From contig NZ_JAMBOJ010000014.1 in NCBI RefSeq assembly GCF_023715565.1, forward strand, positions 1 to 64,000: DNA of 64,000 nt. Reading direction: 5' to 3'. The notes beneath the pieces were generated by a model that had not been told where the DNA came from, searched no databases, and saw nothing but the letters and a program-made list of their open reading frames with translations. The stretch comes from Cytobacillus firmus. GTDB lineage: Bacteria > Bacillota > Bacilli > Bacillales > Cytobacillaceae. Shown piece after piece: positions 51,945-60,948 of this stretch; positions within the stretch are counted from its first letter, which is position 1, and each line of letters starts with the position of its first letter. A program made the translations under genes and the position numbers.

Positions 51945-52955
51945 ATGTCCTATACCATCAAAGACGTTGCCAAAAAGGCAAATGTCTCTATTGCAACAGT
52001 CTCCAGGATTTTAAATGGCCAGGGAGGTTATTCGGAAAAAACAAAATACAAGGTTCTTAAAGTGATTGAAGAACTGGGCTATCAGCCAAATGCAGTAGCA
52101 AGGGGATTAATTAATAAGAGAACCCATACAATTGGGGTGCTTTTCCCAAAGCTGTCGAGCTCATTGGTTACCGATCTGCTGGATGGCATTGAAAAGGCCG
52201 CAAATGATAACGGTTCCAGTGTGATTGTCTGCCATACCGAGTCAAATGGCGAAAAAACGATGAAGTATCTCCAGCTTCTTATTGAAAAAAGGGTAGATGG
52301 AATCATTTTCGCCAGTGAAATTTTAAAGGATGAATATTATCAATTTGTAACCAAAACCCGCATGCCGATGATTCTGCTTTCAACAGAGTCCTATGCGTAT
52401 CCTGTGCCTTTTGTAAAAGTTAACGATTTTCATGCAGCATATGCAGCAGCTAAGCATTTAATCGACAAGGGTCATACCAGAATTGGGATGATAAGCGGGA
52501 ACAAGGATGATATCATCGCGGGGATTCCAAGGATTGATGGATTTAAGAAAGCTTTGACCGATCATAATATACCGTTTGGGACTGAAAATATTGTTTTCAG
52601 CCGCGGATTCACATTTCCTGATGGTGTTGAAGGCTTGAAAAGACTTATCAAACAGTTTCCGGATGCAACAGCAATATTTGCAGCGAGTGATGAAATGGCC
52701 ATAGGTGCCCTTTCAGCAGCTTATCAGATTGGAATAAAGGTCCCAGATGAAATTTCTGTTATAGGGTATGATAACTTGAATCTCGCTGAAATGTCCATTC
52801 CGCCGTTGACAACAGTAGAGCAGCCTCTCGTAAAAATGGGCGAAGCTGCAGCAGAAATGCTTTTTTCCATTTTAGAAACAGGCGAAACTCCGGAAAGCCG
52901 GATAATGCCACATAAAATCATTGAAAGAATGAGTGTGAAAGAGAGAAAAAAATAA
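51945..52955 (+). CDS. LacI-family transcriptional regulator
   Basis: 336 residues. N-terminal HTH YTIKDVAKKANVSIATVSRILNG (residues 3-25) with hinge helix PNAVARGLINKRT, then a sugar-binding core (GVLFPKLSSSLVTDLLDGIE; FAASDEMAIGALSAAYQIGI). It most likely represses the alpha-glucoside transport and hydrolysis genes downstream and itself, through AAACGTTT-centred palindromes on either side of the gene. Start ATG 51945 after GCAGGTGGG. Inducer unknown, probably an alpha-glucoside. Confidence 0.9.
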   Translation: MSYTIKDVAKKANVSIATVSRILNGQGGYSEKTKYKVLKVIEELGYQPNAVARGLINKRTHTIGVLFPKLSSSLVTDLLDGIEKAANDNGSSVIVCHTESNGEKTMKYLQLLIEKRVDGIIFASEILKDEYYQFVTKTRMPMILLSTESYAYPVPFVKVNDFHAAYAAAKHLIDKGHTRIGMISGNKDDIIAGIPRIDGFKKALTDHNIPFGTENIVFSRGFTFPDGVEGLKRLIKQFPDATAIFAASDEMAIGALSAAYQIGIKVPDEISVIGYDNLNLAEMSIPPLTTVEQPLVKMGEAAAEMLFSILETGETPESRIMPHKIIERMSVKERKK

Positions 52956-52966
52956 CTCTCTTTTTC
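52938..52966 (+). terminator. Terminator overlapping the lacI stop codon
   Basis: AAAGAGAG (52938-52945) / CTCTCTTT (52956-52963), then TTC. Adjacent to the operator palindrome. Confidence 0.55.
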
Positions 52967-52970
52967 TTAG

Positions 52971-53000
52971 TTAAATTACGTAAACGTTTACGTAATTTAA
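52971..53000. promoter_or_regulatory. 30-bp perfect palindromic LacI operator
   Basis: TTAAATTACGTAAAC (52971-52985) is followed directly by its reverse complement to 53000. The core TACGTAAACGTTTACGTA fits a LacI-family site. It lies 28 bp before the binding-protein gene. Confidence 0.8.
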
Positions 53001-53027
53001 CTATAAAATAAAATAGGGGGATTTACC

Positions 53028-54260
53028 ATGATAAAAAAAGTGACAGCAGGTGTAATGGCATTAACTTTAGGAGCTTCTTTATTGGCAGGGTGTTCATCTG
53101 ATGGAGCAGATGACGGAAAAACAACTCTTGAGCTGTTCTCTAATAAATCAGAAAGCATCGAAACGTACAAAGAATTGATTAAAGAATTTGAAGCGAAAAA
53201 CCCGGATATTAAAATCAAATTGGATGCACCGCCGGAAGCAGAAACAGTTTTGAAAACACGTTTGACCAAAAACGATTTGCCTGACATCATGTCTATCGCT
53301 GGTAATGCTACATACGGCGAGCTCGGCCGTGCAGGTGTTCTTGAGGATTTTTCGGGGACTGATTTAGCTAAACCAGTTCAGCCAGCTTATATTGAAATGA
53401 TCAATCGTCTGGTCGGACCTGAAACTGAAGGTACTTTCGGTCTTCCGTACGCTACAAATGCTAATGCCGTAATTTACAACAAAACAAAGTTTGAAGAACA
53501 TGGACTTGAAGTCCCAGCTACCTGGGATGAATTCATTGCAAGCCTGGAAAAGGTAAAAGCTGCCGGTGACACACCAATTTATTTTACATTAAAAGATGCA
53601 TGGACAGGCATGATTGCTTGGAACTCACTTGGCGCTAATGTAGCGGGTGAAGATTTTGCAGAAAAGAAAAACGCCGGGGACACATCTTTCGCAGATAAAT
53701 ATGATGAAGTTGCTGACAAGATGGATACATTAGTTCAGTACGGCCACAAGGACAATATGGGTGTCGCATACGGAGATGGAAACAATGCATTTGCAGCTGG
53801 AAAATCTGTTTTCTACCTGCAGGGCAACTGGGCAATCCCTGAAATTCTTAAAGCAAACCCTGACATGGAACTTGGAGTATTCCCAATGCCTGTAACAAAC
53901 GATCCTGCACAAAACAAACTTGTCTCTGGTGTAGATGTTCTATTAGCAGTCAGCAAAGACTCTAAGCATAAAGAAGAAGCGATGAAATTTGCAGAATTTA
54001 TGATGAATAAAGACACGGCTAAAAAATATATTGACGAGCAGAAAGCTTTCTCAGCCATTGAAGGAGTGTATCAGGAAAATCCGGTGTTTGAAGGAATTAA
54101 GGCTAACTTTGAAAATGGTACCATCACAAGTTTCCCTGATCACTATTACCCTGCAGGCATGGGTGCCGAAAACCTTGTTCAAGAATTCCTGATCAAGAAA
54201 GATAAAGAAAAATTCCTGAAGAAAATGGACAGCGAGTGGGATAAAGTCCAAAACCGCTAA
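53028..54260 (+). CDS. Alpha-glucoside ABC transporter binding lipoprotein
   Basis: 410 residues. Lipoprotein signal with lipobox LLAGCSS (Cys about residue 22), then a family-1 solute-binding fold (TLELFSNKSESIETYKELIK; YATNANAVIYNKTKFEEHG; YLQGNWAIPEILK). The two downstream GH13 enzymes point to maltose/isomaltose-type oligosaccharides. Start ATG 53028 after AGGGGG, directly behind the LacI operator. Confidence 0.88.
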   Translation: MIKKVTAGVMALTLGASLLAGCSSDGADDGKTTLELFSNKSESIETYKELIKEFEAKNPDIKIKLDAPPEAETVLKTRLTKNDLPDIMSIAGNATYGELGRAGVLEDFSGTDLAKPVQPAYIEMINRLVGPETEGTFGLPYATNANAVIYNKTKFEEHGLEVPATWDEFIASLEKVKAAGDTPIYFTLKDAWTGMIAWNSLGANVAGEDFAEKKNAGDTSFADKYDEVADKMDTLVQYGHKDNMGVAYGDGNNAFAAGKSVFYLQGNWAIPEILKANPDMELGVFPMPVTNDPAQNKLVSGVDVLLAVSKDSKHKEEAMKFAEFMMNKDTAKKYIDEQKAFSAIEGVYQENPVFEGIKANFENGTITSFPDHYYPAGMGAENLVQEFLIKKDKEKFLKKMDSEWDKVQNR

Positions 54261-54268
54261 TGGCATTG

Positions 54269-54297
54269 AGCCAGGAAATCTCATAGATTTTCTGGCT
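54269..54297 (+). promoter_or_regulatory. Intercistronic hairpin after the binding-protein gene
   Basis: AGCCAGGAAATCT (54269-54281) / AGATTTTCTGGCT (54285-54297), 13 bp with one G-U pair and a 3-nt loop. Like the hairpin at 40630, it sits between binding protein and permease genes. Confidence 0.65.
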
Positions 54298-54318
54298 TTC
54301 TAAAAAGGAGTTGTCACA

Positions 54319-55182
54319 ATGAAAAAGAAAAACAGTGTGTTTCTCATCATTACCATACCCGCTTTCCTTCTTTTCTTCATTTTCCACAGTTTTCCCGCTT
54401 TGCAGGGGATTTTTTACAGTTTCACTGATTGGAAGGGGTATGGAGATTGGAACTTTGTTGGGTTAAAAAACTACCTTAACGTTTTTAAAGATGAACGGGC
54501 AGGGGATGCCTACTTATTTACTTTTAAATTTGCTATTGTTGCGACCATTTTGGTCAATATCATAAGCCTTCTTGTGGCTATCGGGCTTAATTCCAAGATA
54601 AAGTTTCATAAAACGCTTCGGGCCATCTACTTTTTGCCTTACATTTTGAGTATCTTGATTGTTGGCTTTATCTTTAATTTTATTTTTGCTCATTTCCTGC
54701 CGCAGATCGGTGATGCATTCGGATGGGAATTTCTGACCCGTAATATTCTTGGAAACCCTGATCTTGCATGGATCGGGATTGTCATTGTAGCCGTTTGGCA
54801 GGCTGTGTCATTTAATACCATATTGTATCTTGCAGGGCTTGTGACAATTTCAGAGGATTTATATGAAGCAGCAAGCATTGACGGAGCCGGTGTCTGGACA
54901 AAGTTTTGGAAAATTACGTTTCCGCTCATCGCGCCATTTTTCACCATTAATATGGTTCTCTCATTGAAAAACTTCCTTATGGTCTTTGATCAAATTGTTG
55001 CCTTGACTGGAGGAGGTCCGGGAAAGTCAACCGAATCCATTTCCCTGCTAATTTACAGAGGAGGATTTGAAGGCGGAGAGTTTGCCTATCAATCAGCCAA
55101 TGCAGTCATATACTTCATCGTCATCATCGTCTTTTCTGTTATTCAGCTGAAATTCTTAAATAAAAGAGAGGTGGAAAACTAA
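54319..55182 (+). CDS. Alpha-glucoside ABC transporter permease 1
   Basis: 287 residues, six membrane helices, MalF/UgpA-type. EAA loop SEDLYEAASIDGAGVWTKFW, then TGGGPGKSTESISLLIYRGGF. Start ATG 54319 after AAAAAGGAG. Ends one base into the ATG of permease 2. Confidence 0.88.
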   Translation: MKKKNSVFLIITIPAFLLFFIFHSFPALQGIFYSFTDWKGYGDWNFVGLKNYLNVFKDERAGDAYLFTFKFAIVATILVNIISLLVAIGLNSKIKFHKTLRAIYFLPYILSILIVGFIFNFIFAHFLPQIGDAFGWEFLTRNILGNPDLAWIGIVIVAVWQAVSFNTILYLAGLVTISEDLYEAASIDGAGVWTKFWKITFPLIAPFFTINMVLSLKNFLMVFDQIVALTGGGPGKSTESISLLIYRGGFEGGEFAYQSANAVIYFIVIIVFSVIQLKFLNKREVEN

Positions 55183-56003
55183 TGAATGGCAAAAAAACGA
55201 GCTGGCTTGTGACCACTCTATTAATCTTAGGTTCATTGCTCATTCTTTTTCCACTGTATTTAACCATTACCATTGCGTTTAAAACACCGCCTGAAATGGC
55301 AGGGAATTTACTTGCTCTTCCTAAATCGTGGTCATTTGACAACTTTGCTAAGGCTATCGAAATGACTAATTTCTTTAATGCGTTTAAAAACAGTGCATTC
55401 GTTACAATATTTGTGGTCATTTTTACTGTGTTAACGAACTCGCTTGTATCTTATGCCATCGCCAGAAACCTTCATAAGAAGTTTTATAAGTTCCTATACT
55501 TCTATTTTTTAAGCGCGATGTTTATTCCTTTTCCAATCATCATGCTCCCGCTTGTCAAACAGACCAGTGCATGGGGAATGGATAACCTGATTGGCTTAAT
55601 CATTTTGTATATCGTTTTCAACCTTTCTTTTAATGTATTTATCTATATTGGCTACATTCGTGCCATTCCAGTTGAGCTGGAAGAGGCAGCTATTATGGAC
55701 GGTGCAACCACATGGGGTGTGTTCTGGAAAGTCATTTTCCCGCTTCTGGCACCAATGAATGCAACAGTAGCCATCATTACAAGCCTTGGGGCATGGAATG
55801 ACTTCATGCTTCCGCTTGTCCTGCTCAGCGACAGGGAAATGGCTACACTTCCTCTGGTGCAGTACATTTTCCAAGGCCAATTCAGCACAGATTATAATCT
55901 TGCATTTGCCTCTTATTTAATGGCTCTTGCGCCAATGATAATTGTGTACATCTTTGCTCAAAAATGGATCATAAGCGGTGTAATGAAGGGCTCAATAAAA
56001 TAA
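55182..56003 (+). CDS. Alpha-glucoside ABC transporter permease 2
   Basis: 273 residues, MalG/UgpE-type with six helices. EAA loop PVELEEAAIMDGATTWGVFW; ends WIISGVMKGSIK. Start ATG 55182 behind GAGGTGG. No ATPase gene nearby, so energising by a shared MsmX-like ATPase is assumed. Confidence 0.88.
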   Translation: MNGKKTSWLVTTLLILGSLLILFPLYLTITIAFKTPPEMAGNLLALPKSWSFDNFAKAIEMTNFFNAFKNSAFVTIFVVIFTVLTNSLVSYAIARNLHKKFYKFLYFYFLSAMFIPFPIIMLPLVKQTSAWGMDNLIGLIILYIVFNLSFNVFIYIGYIRAIPVELEEAAIMDGATTWGVFWKVIFPLLAPMNATVAIITSLGAWNDFMLPLVLLSDREMATLPLVQYIFQGQFSTDYNLAFASYLMALAPMIIVYIFAQKWIISGVMKGSIK

Positions 56004-56037
56004 AGATGAAATTATTCTTTGATCGGAGTTGTTTAAA

Positions 56038-57723
56038 TTGAACAAAACATGGTGGAAAGAAAGCGTTATTTATCAAATCTACCCAAGAAGCTTCAATGAT
56101 TCAAATGGGGACGGGATTGGCGATATCAATGGAATTACTGAGAAAATCCCATACTTAGCTGAATTGGGGATCGATGTCATCTGGCTATCCCCCGTTTACA
56201 AGTCGCCTAATGATGATAATGGCTATGACATCTCAGATTACCGTAATATCATGGATGAATTTGGAACTATGAAAGACTTTGACGGCATGCTGGCAAAAGC
56301 CCATGAATACGGCATCAAAATTATGATGGACCTTGTTGTCAACCATTCAAGCGATGAACACCAATGGTTCCAGGAATCGCGAAAATCTAAAGATAATCCA
56401 TATCGAGATTATTATATCTGGAAAAAGACGGACAATGGCGAGCCACCTACAAACTGGGGAGCAGCGTTTGGCGGAAGTGTATGGGAATTTGATGAACAAA
56501 CCGGCGAATATTACCTGCATCTGTTCAGCAAAAAGCAGCCTGACTTAAACTGGGAAAATCCTGTTTTGCGAAATGAAGTGTTTGAAATGATGCGCTTCTG
56601 GCTTGATAAAGGCATTGATGGATTCCGCATGGATGTCATCAATTTCATTTCGAAGGATATCAGCTATCCACAGGGAGAGATTCGCGAAAGCCATAAATAT
56701 GGGGACGGCAGCAAGTATTATATGAACGGTCCAAAAATTCATGAGTTTCTGCAGGAAATGAACAAAGAAGCCCTTAGTACCTATGATACCATTACGGTTG
56801 GAGAGATGCCTGGTGTAACAGTGGATGAAGGCAAACTCTACACCGGACGGGACAGGAATGAATTAAATATGGTTTTCCATTTTGAACATGTGGGCCTTGG
56901 AGATGGACAATACGGCAAATGGGATCCCCGCCCCTGGAAGTTAACTGATTTGAAAAAGATCTTTAACAAGTGGCAGAAAGGCCTTGAAGAAGATGGCTGG
57001 AATAGTTTGTACTGGAGCAACCATGACCAGCCCCGCGCCATCTCCAGATGGGGTAATGATTCAGAAGAATACCGTGTTACTTCTGGCAAGATGATAGCCG
57101 CTTGCCTTCATATGATGCAGGGAACACCTTATATTTATCAGGGCGAGGAAATCGGCATGACAAATGTTAAATTCGATGATATCAATGATTACCGTGATAT
57201 CGAAACATTGAATGCCTACCGTGATCTTACACCTGATTCCTTAACACATGAAGAAATCTTTAAAGGCATTCATGAGAGAAGCAGGGATAATGCGAGAACG
57301 CCTGTTCAGTGGGATGCCAGCCCGAATGCAGGATTTACAGACGGAAACCCTTGGATCAATGTGAACAAGAATTATGAGAAGATTAATGCCGAAGCAGTTT
57401 TAAAAGACGAGGACTCTATTTTCCATTTTTACAAAAAGCTCATTCAGCTTAGAAAGCAAAATGAAGTGATTGTATATGGAACATTCGATTTAATAATGGA
57501 AGAGGATGAGCAGATCTTTGCTTTTACACGGACTCTGAGTGATGACCGGCTGCTAGTGATCTGCAACTTCAGTGATGAAACACCGGACTTTAAGCTGCCG
57601 GGACATATCCTTTACTCGTCTAAAGAACTTTTAATATCAAACCTGGCTGCAGATGAAAATGAAGAAATAGATAACCTGACACTCAAGCCATTTGAAGCTA
57701 GAGTGTATCGTTTGAAAAAATAA
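56038..57723 (+). CDS. GH13 alpha-glucosidase (oligo-1,6-glucosidase type), copy 1
   Basis: 561 residues, intracellular. TIM-barrel motifs: DLVVNHSSDEH, nucleophile Asp in GFRMDVINF, acid Glu in TVGEMPGV, transition-state Asp in WSNHDQPR. Length and the YQIYPRSFNDSNGDGIGD start match oligo-1,6-glucosidase/sucrase-isomaltase-like enzymes (MalL, trehalose-6-phosphate hydrolase relatives). TTG 56038 lies 9 nt after a CGGAG site and gives the expected NKTWWKE N terminus; TTG 56029 is the alternative. Cleaves imported alpha-glucosides. Confidence 0.9.
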   Translation: MNKTWWKESVIYQIYPRSFNDSNGDGIGDINGITEKIPYLAELGIDVIWLSPVYKSPNDDNGYDISDYRNIMDEFGTMKDFDGMLAKAHEYGIKIMMDLVVNHSSDEHQWFQESRKSKDNPYRDYYIWKKTDNGEPPTNWGAAFGGSVWEFDEQTGEYYLHLFSKKQPDLNWENPVLRNEVFEMMRFWLDKGIDGFRMDVINFISKDISYPQGEIRESHKYGDGSKYYMNGPKIHEFLQEMNKEALSTYDTITVGEMPGVTVDEGKLYTGRDRNELNMVFHFEHVGLGDGQYGKWDPRPWKLTDLKKIFNKWQKGLEEDGWNSLYWSNHDQPRAISRWGNDSEEYRVTSGKMIAACLHMMQGTPYIYQGEEIGMTNVKFDDINDYRDIETLNAYRDLTPDSLTHEEIFKGIHERSRDNARTPVQWDASPNAGFTDGNPWINVNKNYEKINAEAVLKDEDSIFHFYKKLIQLRKQNEVIVYGTFDLIMEEDEQIFAFTRTLSDDRLLVICNFSDETPDFKLPGHILYSSKELLISNLAADENEEIDNLTLKPFEARVYRLKK

Positions 57724-57728
57724 TGACA

Positions 57729-57752
57729 GGGCCTGTTTAGGGCCCTTTTTTA
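57729..57752 (+). terminator. Hairpin between the two GH13 genes
   Basis: GGGCC (57729-57733) / GGCCC (57741-57745) followed by TTTTTT. Short stem, so termination may be partial. Confidence 0.55.
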
Positions 57753-57779
57753 CAATATGATAATAATGAGGTGGCCCCT

Positions 57780-59399
57780 GTGAATAAAAAGTGGTGGAAA
57801 GAAGCGGTTGTATATCAAATTTACTGGAGAAGCTTTTTTGATTCCGATGGTGATGGCTATGGTGATTTAAGAGGGGTTATAAAAAAGCTTGATTATGTTA
57901 AGAAACTTGGTGTTGATGTGATTTGGCTGAATCCCTTTTATCAATCACCAGACCGGGATAATGGTTATGACATTTCAGATTATTATGGGATTATGGAAAA
58001 AGCCGGTGACATGGCAGCTTTCGATGAGCTGATCCATGAAATTCATCAACGGGGTATGAAGGTCATTATGGATTTAGTTGTGAATCATACTTCTGACCAG
58101 CATCCCTGGTTTATGGAATCACGGTCATCCCAAAATAATTCGAAAAGAGATTGGTATATTTGGAAGGATCCAAAGGATGGAAGGGAGCCAAATAACTGGC
58201 GGTCCTATTTTGCTCCATCCTGCTGGGAATGGGATAAAGCAACAGGACAATATTATTATCATTCCTTTGCAGTCGAGCAGCCCGATCTTAATTGGGAAAA
58301 TCCTGAACTGAGGCAGGAAATCTACAAAATGATGCGCTTCTGGCTGGACAAAGGCATTGATGGGTTTCGAATGGATGTGATTAATTTACTGGCCAAAAAA
58401 GAAGACTTATCAGATGCTGAGAATCCTTACAATATAAGCTACTTGGCCAATAACCCTGGAATCCATGACTATCTTAAGGAAATGCACCGTGAAGTCCTTC
58501 AGCATTATGATGTAATGACTGTGGGTGAGATACCGTTTGTTTCACCGGAAGAGGGATTGCTTTATGTAGATGAAAGCAGAAATGAACTGAACACTCTGTT
58601 CCATTTTCAGGTGGCAGATGAAATGCCGGTATTGGATATGCTCAGATTCAAGGAAATCCAAACAAGCTGGCATGAAGGCCTTAAGCAAAAAGGGTGGAAT
58701 TCGCAATTCCTTAATAACCATGATCACACAAGACAGGTTACCCGCTATGGAAATGATGGCCAGTACCGTATTCAGTCCGCGAAGCTTTTGGCAGCTATGA
58801 TTCATACCCTGCCTGGAACGCCTTATATCTATCAGGGCGAAGAAATCGGCATGACAGGTGTGAGATTTGATTCCATTAATGACTACAATGATATTGCTAT
58901 GAAAAATAAATATAATGAAGAAGTTGCAAAAGGGCGTGATCCCGAGGAGGTCTTTGAAAGCATATTGCTTTTGAGCCGTGATAACTCCAGAACGCCGATG
59001 CAGTGGAGCTCCAGCAGCCAGGCAGGCTTTACAGCTGGTGAGCCATGGATCAAAGTGAATCCGAACTTTAAGGAAATCAATGCAAAAGCTGCTCTAGAGG
59101 ATTCAGACTCGGTGTATTATTTTTACCAAAAGCTGATAGAACTAAGAAAACAAAACGAGGTAATGGTTTACGGGGATTATAAGGATCTATTGCCAGATGA
59201 TGAACACCTATATGTATATACACGTTCCTATAATGATGTAACCTGGCTCATAGTTTTAAACCATGATGACGAGCAGCAGAGATTTACCTTTAATGGATTC
59301 AATAATCGGAAGCTGATTCTTACTAACTATAAGAGAGACTTTGAAGAAAATGAAGAAGTCCTGCACCCCCATGAAGCGAGAATTTATAAGATAAATTAA
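57780..59399 (+). CDS. GH13 alpha-glucosidase, copy 2
   Basis: 539 residues, a tandem relative of the preceding enzyme: DLVVNHTSDQH, nucleophile Asp in GFRMDVINLLAKKEDL, acid Glu in TVGEIPFV, Asp in LNNHDHTR. Position-by-position differences around the active site (NHDHTR against NHDQPR) suggest different linkage or chain-length preference. Start GTG 57780 after AATGAGGTGG. Last gene of the LacI-controlled unit; a terminator follows. Confidence 0.9.
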   Translation: MNKKWWKEAVVYQIYWRSFFDSDGDGYGDLRGVIKKLDYVKKLGVDVIWLNPFYQSPDRDNGYDISDYYGIMEKAGDMAAFDELIHEIHQRGMKVIMDLVVNHTSDQHPWFMESRSSQNNSKRDWYIWKDPKDGREPNNWRSYFAPSCWEWDKATGQYYYHSFAVEQPDLNWENPELRQEIYKMMRFWLDKGIDGFRMDVINLLAKKEDLSDAENPYNISYLANNPGIHDYLKEMHREVLQHYDVMTVGEIPFVSPEEGLLYVDESRNELNTLFHFQVADEMPVLDMLRFKEIQTSWHEGLKQKGWNSQFLNNHDHTRQVTRYGNDGQYRIQSAKLLAAMIHTLPGTPYIYQGEEIGMTGVRFDSINDYNDIAMKNKYNEEVAKGRDPEEVFESILLLSRDNSRTPMQWSSSSQAGFTAGEPWIKVNPNFKEINAKAALEDSDSVYYFYQKLIELRKQNEVMVYGDYKDLLPDDEHLYVYTRSYNDVTWLIVLNHDDEQQRFTFNGFNNRKLILTNYKRDFEENEEVLHPHEARIYKIN

Positions 59400-59409
59400 T
59401 GGTTAAAGC

Positions 59410-59435
59410 AGAGGACCCGTGAGGTTCTCTTTTTA
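59410..59435 (+). terminator. Terminator of the alpha-glucoside operon
   Basis: AGAGGACC (59410-59417) / GGTTCTCT (59423-59430) with one G-U pair, then TTTT. Confidence 0.7.
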
Positions 59436-59538
59436 CTTTGCGAACTTTGAAAGGTATTCAGAAAAGTTCCACTTCACTTTCTCCCCAACCCTCCCCATGC
59501 TATCATTAACAAATAGTCTATTCTGGGAGGATTCATAT

Positions 59539-60622
59539 TTGAAAAAGGACTTACTTGAAAAAGCAGCAGAATTTATATAAATGTATTATTGTGAACAGAA
59601 TAAAAGTTTTGCTGAGCTAAGCAGCAGGGTAACAGAAATCGAATATTCCATTGCAAAGCAAGTATTTTATGAACATACTTTTGAAGAATTGGAATTTGGT
59701 GCAAAAGCAGCCTGGCGAAATAGCAATCGCTGCATCGGCAGGCTCTTCTGGGATCAACTGAATGTATTGGACAAGCGGAATGTGAAACAAGTGGATGAAG
59801 TATTTTCTGCTTTTTTTGAACATATACAATTTGCCACTAACAATGGCAGACTGCGTCCGGCCATCACCATTTTCTCTCCGGACACTTCCGAACAGGGACT
59901 TAGAATTTGGAAGCATCAGCTAATCCGGTATGCTGGGTATGAGACAGAGGAAAGGATTATTGGCGATGCTCACTCCATCGCATTTACAAAGCAATGCATG
60001 AAATTGGGCTGGGAGCCGAAGTACGGCAAATTTGATGTGCTGCCATTAGTTATACAAATGAACACAGCCACCCCAATTAAGGGAAATACCGAAAGAGCTG
60101 ATTCTTGAAATAGAGATTGAGCATCCAGAGTATAAATGGTTCAGTGATCTCGGTCTGAAATGGTACGCAGTACCGATGATCTCGGATAGGAAACTGGAAA
60201 TTGGGGGCATCTCCTATAATTCAGCCCCATTCAATGGCTGGTATATGGGTACTGAAATTGGTGCTCGGAACCTGGCAGACGATTTTCGTTATGATATGCT
60301 CCCGCAAATTGCCTCATTAATGGGGCTTGATACCAGGTCGAATTCTTCGCTGTGGAAGGATCGGGCCCTGGTGGAATTAAATGCAGCAGTACTGTATTCC
60401 TTTAATAAAGACGGGGTTAGCATAGTAGACCATCATACTGCTGCACAGCAATTCAAGAATTTTGAAGAAGACGAAAAGAACCAGGGAAGGGATCTGACCG
60501 GTGACTGGACCTGGCTGATTCCGCCCGTTTCCCCTGCTGCTGCACATATTTTTCATAAGCAGTATAATAATGAAGTGAAAACCCCTAATTACTTTTATCA
60601 AGACACTCCTTATCAAAAATGA
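59539..60622 (+). pseudogene. nos: Nitric oxide synthase oxygenase, broken by two lesions
   Basis: Bacillus-type NOS (heme oxygenase domain, about 360 residues, arginine to NO). The heme-ligand Cys motif WRNSNRCIGRLFW and the substrate motifs [13 protein letters not shown] and GDWTWLIPP are intact. From TTG 59539 (8 nt after GGGAGG) the frame meets TAA at 59578-59580, where AAA (Lys) would be expected (AAEFI-stop-MYYCEQ). Later one extra base in CCCC 60071-60074 shifts the frame: the first part stops at 60108, while the rest ([20 protein letters not shown] and onward) continues in another frame to 60622. Translation restarting at ATG 59581 would avoid the first lesion, not the second. Confidence 0.85.
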
Positions 60623-60654
60623 AAGCCGGCTTGCAAAAATGCCAGCTTTCTTCA
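60621..60654 (+). terminator. Terminator of the nos pseudogene
   Basis: GAAAGCCGGC (60621-60630) / GCCAGCTTTC (60641-60650) with one mismatch, then TTC. Confidence 0.6.
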
Positions 60655-60658
60655 TTTA

Positions 60659-60817
60659 TTAATTCATCTCTTCATCACTGGTTCTTGGGTCTGTTTTCTC
60701 TGGAGGAATCTTAGATAGCTGGTCCATAGGCTCCATCATAGATTCAAGGAGACTTCCTTTAACTTTGTTTTCTTCATTAATATTATTTGACTGAGCATTC
60801 TCGCGGCTGTCCATCAT
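60659..60817 (-). CDS. Small acidic hypothetical protein, 52 residues
   Basis: MMDSRENAQSNNINEENK, then SLLESMMEPMDQLSKIPPEK and a DEEMN end: an acidic, hydrophilic protein with one amphipathic helix in the middle. GAGGTG precedes two adjacent ATG codons (60815-60817 and 60812-60814); the second has the better spacing. No family recognised; the size and composition resemble many small Bacillus proteins of unknown function. Confidence 0.6.
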   Translation of the reverse strand: MMDSRENAQSNNINEENKVKGSLLESMMEPMDQLSKIPPEKTDPRTSDEEMN

Positions 60818-60948
60818 GTCACCTCATTTTTTAGTTTTTACATAGAATTCACCTTCCGCTTTGTGATTATCCCAAAAACCGTGAAATCATAGGTTAAAAT
60901 CCCTTTCGGTGGAAATAATGGAATCTAAAAGATCTATGGAGAAAACCA

